From Microglena sp. YARC (lineage: Eukaryota; Chlorophyta; Chlorophyceae; Chlamydomonadales; Chlamydomonadaceae), in contig CM039462.1 of the NCBI GenBank assembly GCA_022414725.1, forward strand, positions 47,452,685 to 47,516,684: a stretch of DNA of 64,000 nt. The letters run 5' to 3'. Positions 19,403 through 30,219 of the stretch are shown here, piece after piece. The notes beneath the pieces are model-generated. The model was not told the DNA's origin, searched no databases, and was given only the letters and a program-made list of their open reading frames with translations. How positions within the stretch are numbered: the first letter of the stretch is position 1; each line of letters begins with the position of its first letter. A program made the translations under genes and the position numbers.

Positions 19403-22400
19403 CTATGCAAGGTTAGATACCGTGGAGTTAACGTGCAATATCCTTGTAGCTTGGAACTCAGCCGCCATCTTTCGCAGCGCAGCTGCAGCCTCCGGCCCCG
19501 TCTTGTCCACCAGCATGCTGAACATGGACTTGTTGTTTGACAGCAGGCTGCTGGATGGGCCTGTCTCCTTCAGCTCCCCGGCCTCCATGACCAGCACGGT
19601 GTCCGACTCTATCACGGTATCCAAGCGGTGAGCAATGGTGATGATGGTGCGCTCAGCAAACACCCGCTTGATCACGGCTTGTACCTCCTGCTCAGTCACT
19701 GGGTCCATAGCCGAGGTGGCCTCGTCCAGGCATAGCACAGGCACCTTCCGCAAAGCGGCCCGGGCCAGGCACATGAGCTGCTGCTGGCCAATCGACCAGG
19801 CACCTGAGCCAGAGCCTGTGACCTTGGCCTGCAGCCCTCCCAGGCCCTCCACAAGTGAGTACAGTGAGGCCTCCCGAAGGAATTCGTACAGCTCCTCGTC
19901 GGTGTGTTTCTTGAAGGGGTCCAAGTTGTTGCGCACGGTGCCGGAGAAAACAACAGGCTCCTGAGGGATGATGGAGAGACCTAAGCGCAACTTCTTCAGT
20001 GGGAGAGAGGCAATGTCCACTCCGCCCAGTGAGATAGAGCCCTTGTGCAGGTGAAACATGCTGCAAACATAAGGGGGGGCAAGGATGAGGGGGGAGAAGA
20101 GAGGGTACAATAAGGTAGGCAAGAGGGAAAACAGTGGCAGAGGGAGGTGGTGGGGGTGTTAGGGTGACGGTGAGGAAGTATGGCAACACAGGGCACAGGC
20201 AGGTTTGACACTGAGCGGGTAGGACACTATGCGGGTTTGACACTGAAAAGGGTTTAAAACTGGGCAGGTTTGACACTGAACTGTTTTGACACTGAGCGGG
20301 TTTGACACTGAACGGGTTTGACACTGAACACTCACCGGAACAGCGCCAGCAGAAGGGTTGACTTCCCGGAACCAGTACGGCCAACAACACCAACCTGCAA
20401 GGTCAAACATGTGCTAGTCAGATTCGGCCTGTGTTGACTCTGATTAGGCAGATTTGGCATGATCCAATCTGATTCAGCATGTTCATTGTGGGTGATTCTG
20501 GTGCAGATGGTTAGGCTACTGCCACACACACACAAACAGGCTTGTAGAGTAGAGTAGAGTGGCACAAATTGAAGCTGTCCTTTGTGTCGTCACAGGGTCA
20601 GGAGGTATCATCTTTTGAGCACAGATCATGTGTGATGCTATGGGTAGATCATGTGCAAAGCAGCTAGAAGCTTGAGCCATACACACACACAAGCCACACA
20701 CTCTAAAACGCAAGCCATTCATCCAAGCCATTCTCACCCAAGCGCAAGCCTCCCATAAACAAAAACACAAACCCACCAAAACAATCATCAACAAGTTCTA
20801 TGCAGCGTCGCCTGCGACGCTAAAAATTGGCGGAGTGATCGCGAGGGAGCGACAGGTGGGAACGGAAGAGAGTTAGTTACGAGGCCGTTGGCTGACGTGT
20901 CGGGCTTCATCACGGTCAGACGGATGGATGGATGGATGGTTGGATGGACGGACAAATGGGTAACCCTGGGGGCTCCCACCCCCCAGAAGGGGGGGCTCCG
21001 CCAAAAATCATACACAAACATAAAAGAGTATCACCAAACAAATTATCCAAGCCACTCATACACAAGCACTGGCCACCCATCCAAGCCTCCTCACCTTGTC
21101 CTGGTGGTTCAGAGTGAAGGACACACCCTTGAGGGCAAAGGGTGCCAATTCGCTGTACTTCATCCACACATTATCAAACTGCACAACGCCGCGCCTTGGC
21201 CAGCAGCTGTCTGAACCGTCTGAGTCGTCTGAGTTGAGGCGCACAACAATCTTCCCCAGATGGGCAGGTGTTGCCTTGCTGCCTTCTAGGGCATCAGGAG
21301 AAGCTTTGTACATTGCAGCGCCCTCCACGGGAATTTCAGTGGCCAGCCAGCCCTGTAGGAAGACAACTTGTCTCAGCTTGTAGTCTAACAATACATTTAA
21401 TATGTGTTCGTGCATTAAACAGTGAGAAAACCTAGGTAAATGGTTCATTAATCATTTCGTTTGAGAGAAAAAATAAACTATTTGAAACAATATTGATTTA
21501 AATTATAATAAAGATAATAAAGAAAACTAGCTATCTTCTCCCCATATTCTTTGCAGCTACCCACCAGCTTATATACACCAGACATTGACTGCCCACCAGC
21601 TTCTCTGCAGCAGACATTAAGAACCCACCAGCTTCTCTGCAGCTACCCACCAGCTTATATACACCAGACATTGAATGCCCACCAGCTCCTCTGCAGCAGA
21701 CATTGAGAACCCTCCAGCTTCTCTGCAGCTACCCACCAGCTTATTTACACCAGACATTGACTGCCCACCAGCTTCTCTGCAGCAGACATTGAGAACCCAA
21801 CAGGTTCTCTGCAGCTACCCACCAGCTTATATACACTAGACATTGCCTACTCACCAGCTTCTCCACAGAGGACATAGAGAACAGGGTCTCAGCGATGAAG
21901 CGAACTGTCCATGTGTAGAAGACCAGCAGCTGAATGGTGTTGCTGAAGGCCAGCCCGACCTTGGCAACACCAAGGGTTTCAGCCATAGACACGGCAAAGC
22001 ATGAGACTGCCAGCACCAGGATAGCCCCGTACAAGTCGCAGTAGTGTGCCAGCCATAGGTTGAGGGATTCGCCGGTGAAGACAGTGGAGTGGTGTGCATC
22101 GCTCCTGGAAAGGTGAACATCAGGTTTGGCAAATGTCAGCAATATTTGCTTACTATGTATGTATGTATGTATGTATGTATGTATGTATGTATGTATGTAT
22201 GTATGTATGTATGTATGTATGTATGTATGTATGTATGTATATATGTATGTATGTTACAGTCCAGGGGTAGACCAAATAGGCTCAAGGGATAACGTGGTAG
22301 GAAGGGCTTAAAAAGAAAAAGCATTGATGAACTGAACCTCTAATAATCGTAACTGAAACACACAGGGGCCCTGCTCTTTGTGCTACAGTGATCATAAGCT

Positions 22401-25400
22401 AGCAGCCAAGGGTGTGAATTGCAGTTGATGCCATGCTTCAGCTTTTCTTAAACTTGGTTATTTAACTTCTTATTTGGCTTGAACTTAAAACTTGGTTTCA
22501 TAGCTTCATCAAGCAATTTGGCTGCTCATACCTCATGGCAGCGGAGGCCACTAAGTATCAGGTACCAATCATCCTTTGTTTGGTACGCACAGCTCCATTA
22601 GCCAGCTGGCACCCTCACAAACACCCACACCAGGTATCAATCATCTTTGTAAGGTACATCCAGCTCCATTAGACATACCTCACAGCAGCGGTGGCCACAA
22701 AGTATTCATTCTTGCCAAAGGCCTGGATAACGTTAAGTCCCTCAAGCGTCTCCGCCACCAAGCCCACCAGCTCACTTGCAGTCTTGGTGCGCAGTGCCTT
22801 GAGACGCGTTGCAGCCGGTAGGTAGTAGAACAGCATCATGATCGTGACTGCATGGGGAAGCATTACATAATGAGGGTGGCGGCAGTACAGAATGAGGGTG
22901 ATTGCCTGGGGCAGGTATTAGTACAGCATCATTATCGTAACTGCATTGGGAAGCAGAACATAATGGGGGTGGGGGAGGGAGGGTATGGTGAGGTGGGGCG
23001 TGGTGGCAGTGGGGTGGCATAGTGGGATGGAGCTTCACGCATGCATCATGCTTACTGCTGATGAAGGTGCAACAACATATGGAGATTTACAGATGCACAA
23101 CAGTACATATTGGCTGACTTACCGATGATGAGGATGCCACCAAAGATGGAGAAGTAGTACATTGTGACGGAGACGGTGATAGTGGTGGACAAGATGATGA
23201 GACCGTAGATGCCAAGGTAGTGCAGGTTGTCCAGGAGCTGCTCGTCCATGGTCTCCTGGTCGTTGGTGAAAGCCAGCAGCAGCTCACCCACCGGGTTGGT
23301 GAGGAAGAAGCCCAGCGGGGCAAACATCGTGCTGTGGTAAAAGTGGTGCAGCAATAGCAGTAGGGGTGGTGGTAGAAGGTGTCAGCAGGGGCAGTGGCGG
23401 AAGGTGTCAGCAGGGGTAGTGGTGGAAGGTGTCAGCAAGGTCACAGGATGGGAGGAGTGCTGACGAATAAAACACTTCAGATGGGACAGGCAAGGGTGGC
23501 AGACAAACACAGGATTCATGTTTACAATGCAGGGCAAAGGGAAAGGGATAAAGTGCCTCTTCATTGATTCATTCTTCCTAGGGGTGGGGTGGGGTGGGGG
23601 GGGGGGTCGTATCAGGTGTGTAGTGTGCTCTCCCTTACTCCCCACTCACTTGTGCACAGCCTTCTTGTGGATGGTTTGGCCAGAGCCACGTGCCCACCAG
23701 AAGAATGTCTGACCACGCGCGACCCTGAAGGATGAGAGGACATAGAGTCAGTCAAAGAAAGGTGAATTGTTGGTGCCTATGTAATCGAGGCTCACCCATT
23801 TGGACGTGCTGGTGAGGAGTTTATTTCCCACATGCTGACTGTTAATGCCCTAGGCTATGAAATCCCTTGGCTCTCCACATGCAAGACATGGAATCAGGGC
23901 CCATGGGCAGCATGGTTTATCACAAGCAGGGAAAAGGCATCCACATGCATGACCCACATTGCGACAAGGAAGAAGAGCACACAGATGGCATACGTGATGA
24001 TGTAGGCCTGGCTGGCACTGAGGCTCTCATCCGGATAGACAAAGGCATTCACATGCATGACTCACATTGCGACAAGGAAGAAGAGCACACAGATGGCATA
24101 CGTGATGATGTAGGCCTGGCTGGCATTGAGGCTCTCATATGGAAAATCAGTTCCAGCATCAGCAGGATTAGATTTTACCACATCCCGGGTATACCACTCC
24201 TTTGTGTCCTGGCTCCACTGGCTCAGCCACCAATCAGAGATCTATGCATGCAGGAGGTAACAGTTCTTGTAAGTGCAGAGAATCAGTACATGATTGGTTG
24301 ATTTTTTGATTGATTGATTGATTGATTATTTGATTGATTGATTGATTGATTTCATAATCTAATCACCTCTCCCTAGTGCCCCAAGGGGACAGCAGTGAAG
24401 AAGAGGGGCATGCAATGAACAGTTACAATCTGTTTGCCTTGACATGTGTACATCACAATACACCTGTTCACCTACACATGAGCACATCAGTACAGGTGGC
24501 AGCATATACACTAACCTGGCGTGATGTCTGACAGGCCAGGTAGATGATGACGTTCAGTACGAAGACTGCGCCCATGAACGGAGAGAGCTTGACAAATGCC
24601 TTGATGGCCTCACCCTGAGTCAGGCAGATCTTGCGCTCCACCTTTGGGAAGGGGGAAGGGGGGAGGGGAGTGGTGAAGGGAAGTGAGGAAGTGGGGGAGG
24701 GAAGTGGAGGACTGGAAGAGGGGGAAGTGGGGAAGGGAAGTGAGAAAGTGGGGGAGGGAAGTGGAGGACGGGAAGAGGGGGAAGTGGGGAGGGAAGTGGT
24801 GAAGGGGAAGTGAGAAAGTGGGGGAGGGAAGTGGGGGAGTGGGGGATTGGGGAAACTGGAAGGAAAGTGGGGGGGGGGAAGTGGGGAAGGGAAGTAGAGG
24901 GAGGGGGAATGGAAGTGGGGGAAGATAAAGGTAAGTGAAGGGGTTGAAGGTTTGATGTTTTAGATAATCCAGACATTCATATTGCACAATCACACTATCT
25001 GGCATTGCATTCTATAATTTATCCATATTTTTAGTAAGCTCATTTACTTGCATTACTTCGCAATCCATTTTTATTTTCCATGTTTATTTTCCATTATTAT
25101 TTTCCAGCTTGCTCGATGCCTGTTGCTGACTGTATCTTGGCCTCCACTGGCAGTGTTTCATTTTTCGACGACGCGTCGCCATTCCGTCTCCATTCCGTAG
25201 AATGCTTCGCCCCCCCGACACCCCAATATCAGGACGCACTGCCCCCCGGCCCCACCAGGCTCCACGCTTCGCGCTATGCCATACGATGGCTACGCAGCTA
25301 TCCTGGAATCAGGGTTGAGTAGCCCATGTAGCTACTCAACCTGGACTACAGAAATCTGAAATAAAAAACACTGTCCACTGGACTGACTGGGCAGAAAGAA

Positions 25401-25738
25401 AAACATCCAAAGGGCTCCCTCACCTTCTTCTTCTCACCATAAGCCAGATGGCTTGAGGCGCCGACTTGGAGGGCAGAGGACTTCATCTTGTTGAGACCGG
25501 CAGCCTTGGGGGGGTCTCTGGGCTGCTCTGCTGCACCAGCTGCGGCCAACAGGTGCGATGCAGGAACCACCTTGCTCAACTTCTCACGGGCAGCATCGTT
25601 GTACTGAAGAACGAGGTACACGAGAAGCGATCAGGGCTGGGACAGGTCAGGTTAGGTCAGGTCACTGTACTAAGGTACAAAAGAGGCGAACAGGGCTGCA
25701 TCAGGAACTGACCAAGATACACAGTGGTAGGTTCATGG

Positions 25739-25807
<69 letters not shown>

Positions 25808-27605
25808 GACTCACCGGTCCAAAGTACAGCATGTCTCCACCATCCATAATTGCTACCTTGTGACACTGGGGCAAGAACTCCACCTGCAGCCATGGTAGAC
25901 AGCTTAAAGCAGTAGGTAGGTAGGTAGGTAAATAGGTAGGCAGTTGGGTAGGTAGGTAGGTAGGTAGGTAGGTAGGTAGGTAGGTAGGTAGGTAGGTAGG
26001 TAGGAAGGTAGACAGGCAGCCAGATAGGCAGGCAGGTAGGTAGGCAGGCAGGTAGGTAGGCAGGCAGGTAGGTAGAAGGGTAGGTAGGTAGGTAGGTAGG
26101 TAGGCAGACAGGCATGCAGGCAAGCTCTTCAACCCTCACTTAACACCCTACACAACTAACACAACACTGGCCCCAAAGCCCACCACACCTGGTGGGTGAT
26201 GAACACAACTGCCTTGTCCTTCATCATGTCCTTGACGCAGTGCTTGAATATGTGATGGTCCACAGCAGACAGGGCATTGTCCAGAAGCACCAGGTCAGAT
26301 GGGGCATAAGCGCAGCGGGCAAGGTTGAGGCGCTGACGCTGGCCACCAGACAGGTTGATGCCTCGCAGGCCTGCCATGGACTCGTCACCAGCAGGCAGGA
26401 TCTGGGGGTGCATGTTTGGGGGGTGGGGTGGGGTGGGGGGGGTGGGGTGTAAGGGGAGAATTTTTGGGGCCAAACAGGGTCAGAAATAGCGATCGCTTTA
26501 TGTAGCTGGGAAAACATCCCTAGGGGGTGGGTGGGTGGGGGCATCGAAGTAGATTGAGTCTTGGAGGGTTTGGTCAGGTAGTAACAGTGGGTGAGTGGGT
26601 GGGTGGGTGGAGGAGAAGGACGTGGGGGGTGAGGAGGGGGCATTGAAAGTAGATTGAGTCTTGGAGGGTTTGGTCAGGTAGTAACAGTGGGTGGGTGGAG
26701 GAGATGGAGGAGGTGGAGGAGGAGGGGGGAGAGGGGAGGAGGGGGGGGAGGTGGGTGGGTGGGGGGTGGGGGGGGCATTGAAGTAGATTTGAGTCTTGGA
26801 AGAATTGGTTGGGTAGTACTAGTCGGTGGGTAGGAAGGGGCTGGGTTGGGTGGGTGAGGGAGGCAGTGTGCGTTGCAATGCCTGTGGTGCTGCTGCTTAC
26901 CTGTATGTCTAGCTCCAGTGCACAGGCTTGGATGACCTCATCATAGCGGTCCTCGTCGTAGTCACTGCCAAACAGGATAGACTCTCGCAGTGAGAGATTC
27001 TGGCACCAGCAGTTCTGGGGTACATAGGCAATACGGCCACCACACGACACCGTTCCTTGGATTGTGTCCATGTTGCCGAGGATAGCATCAATGAGGGAGG
27101 TCTTGCCGGCACCAACACGTCCCACCACGGCCACCACCTCTCCAGGCTTCACGCTGAACTTGGGCACCTTCAGTTTGAAGCTGTTGTCCCCACTGCCAGG
27201 GTGAGTGAGCACTGCCTTGGAGATCTCCACCCCTGGGGGACCAGACAGGGTGGCGCGACCGTGGGTCTCCATCTTCATGATGCCTGCAGACAAAAGGAGG
27301 GGTGTGTTGTGTGTGCTGTGTGTGTTATGTGTTATGTGTGTTAGATGTTTGTTGTGTGTTAGGTGTGTCATTTGAATTGTGATGCAGGCTCGTGGACAAT
27401 CAAAACCCAGGTCATCAGTGTTTTCATCATTTATAGTGTGATGCAGACTCATGTGAGTCATGTGTGTCATGTGTGCTGTGTGTGCTGTGTGTGCAGTGTG
27501 TGTTGTGCGTCATTTGTATTATGATGCAGGCTCAAGCCCAGGTGGGCATTCCTCATTCATATTTTGATGAGGACATCAATCTCATAGCACCTTCAAAAAG
27601 TGTGT

Positions 27606-27655
<50 letters not shown>

Positions 27656-30155
27656 TAGGTAGTTATGGCACAAGAGCACACTCTTTCCTACCTCAATGCG
27701 AGTGAAGGCAGATAACATTTCGGAAACGGCAAGGGGAAACAAAGGTGCCAATCTGTTTGGTGAAAACATTCGTGGGCCTAGTGCACAAGGCACCAAGGCT
27801 CAACTCTCAGGCTAGCTAACACAAAATTCCCCTGTATCCTTAAACCTGGTGGAAATGTTGGCTGCGGACTACGTGCACGGGCAGGTAGCTGGGTCAGTAC
27901 TTATTTTGGTGCATACTGGAGTCACTTTGCTGGAACTAAATGTAACCATCATTTGCCCGATTGGGATGAAACCTAATCCAGCACCAGGAAGAAGGCAAAT
28001 ATGGGGGGCCTGCCCACGAGGGGCAGTGCAGCTGAACTGCAGCTGAATCACTATCATAACATTATAGGCAGGATGCATCTTCATGCTATTAGGTTGAAGT
28101 TACCTACAGGATGGGGAACGTAAGTGTGGAGGAGATCTTGCCCACGTTCATTTCATAGGCTGCGAAGATGATGAGCGCTGTCATGGGAGGGGCACCGAAC
28201 ACCATCATGACCTGCCAGATCTTGATCACAGCAATCTTGGCATGGATTTTAAGCTCGCGCTTGCGGATCTGCGCCATAGCCAGCGGGGTGTGTGGGGGCA
28301 TGTGAGTGGTGGGTGGTGGGTAGGGTGGGTGCTGGGGTGGCGGGGGTATCTGTGCCGTATCCAGCAGGGTGTGTTGTGCGTATGGGGCATGTGGGTGGGA
28401 GGTGGGTTGGGTGTTGGTGCAGGGGGAACTGCGCCATAAATATGACAAGGGGCTCAGGTGTTTTTCTAGCTGTTTTATAGAGGGGGATAGTAGCTAAGAA
28501 GATAATTAGCTGATTTATATTACCGCTTGCAGTGTGCAAATGATACACAAGGTAGCTGGATAGTAGCTAAGTAGCTGATTTATATGACCCCTTGCAGTTT
28601 GCTAAAGATATCGTAAGTAGCTGGATAGTAGCTGAGTAGCTGATTCACACAACTGGTATCGGAAGTAGCTGGCTAGTAGGTAGGTACATGCTGGTGCTGG
28701 CTTGCAGGCTGCACGCACTCACATCAGAAATAGCCTCCTCAAAGAACTGCTCCCAGCCATAGTACTTGACCAGCTTCATGGCGGGTAGGAGCTCCTGGAA
28801 GAAGGCGTTGCGCTCTTGGGTGTTGACAACATTGCTGTTCTTCAGCCTAATGGTGAAGTAGCCAAACAAGTACTGCAGGGGCATGATGACAAAGACCATT
28901 CCCCAGCCAGGCAAGGCCCATTCCTCGATGAGGCACACCAGGATGATCAGGATGGCCATGGCCTCAACAGGAGCAGTCCACAGGTAGTGGATCTCCTGCA
29001 TGGGTGGGTGGGTGGGTGGGTTTGGGGGGGATGTGGGTGTGGGTTTGGAGGGGGGGGATGATCAGGATGGCCATGGCCTCAACGGGAGCAGTCTACAGGT
29101 AGTGGATCTCCTGCATGGGGGGGGGAGGCAGCCACGATCTCATGCATTGGTGTAGGTGTTGGTGTGGGTGTGGGGGGGGGAGCTCAAAGAAGGGCCACAT
29201 GAGACATATATGTATGTATGTACAGGGGTAGGCCAAATAGGCTAAAGGGATTTGCACAACCGAAATAGGAAGGGCTTAAAAAGAAAAAGCATTGAAGTAC
29301 AGCGCATTGCATGAAGCAAGGAAACTCAAAATAAAAGTACCTACAGCCAAATTAAGCCACATATAGCTACATACAGCTACAAATAGCCTACAGGCAGATT
29401 AGCATGGTCAAGTCATACCTGGATTCCCTCAAACACCTTCTGGAGATCAGAGGCAACGAAAGACACACAGTCTGAGGCATCTTTCTTCGTGATTGAAGAC
29501 ATGGCAAAGGACTTGCGGCAGATGGCATTGAGGAGGGCGGCGCGCGATTTGACTCCAACCTGCATGCACCCAAATGACATGCGCTGCAGCGCAACACCCA
29601 GAACGTAGCCATCCACAAAGAAGCACACTGCCAAGAGCCATCCCTGCCAGTCTTGGTGCCACTGCACGTTCAAAGGTAGGGGGTCGGAGCAAGTCAGGTC
29701 GGAGGGGGTCAATCAAGTCAGGTCTGCATGTATGTAGGCAGGAGCATCTGTCCAAGGGGGGGGGGGGGAGAGAGAGAGAGAGAGAGAGAGAGAATAGCGG
29801 CGGAGGTCAGAGATGCCTTAGACATAGACACATAGAATGACAATTATAGAAACTAGCACCTTCTGGCTTAATTTGCCTAGATTGGTTTTTATACGCTTAG
29901 ATATTTAGATTATTTATATTCTTTCTGGGCTAGAACTGTGCCTTTGGAATCTGTTTCAATCTTTTGATATGGAATGAGCTTTTGTGTTACAGAGGGACCC
30001 CCCCCACACCCCCACCCCCTTCACTAGATCTTAGTTAATTAGCTTACTGCACTTTCTCAATAATAGGGTTGACTAGATGAATTATTCCTAATGATATTTT
30101 TGGTGTTTTTGATTACTGTGTGGCTGGACCACAATTAAATTGTGTAACACCGTTA

Positions 30156-30219
<64 letters not shown>

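Noticed and set aside
23867..24301. A 144-codon + strand gene
   Set aside because: It is antisense to the duplicated end of an ABC transporter exon.
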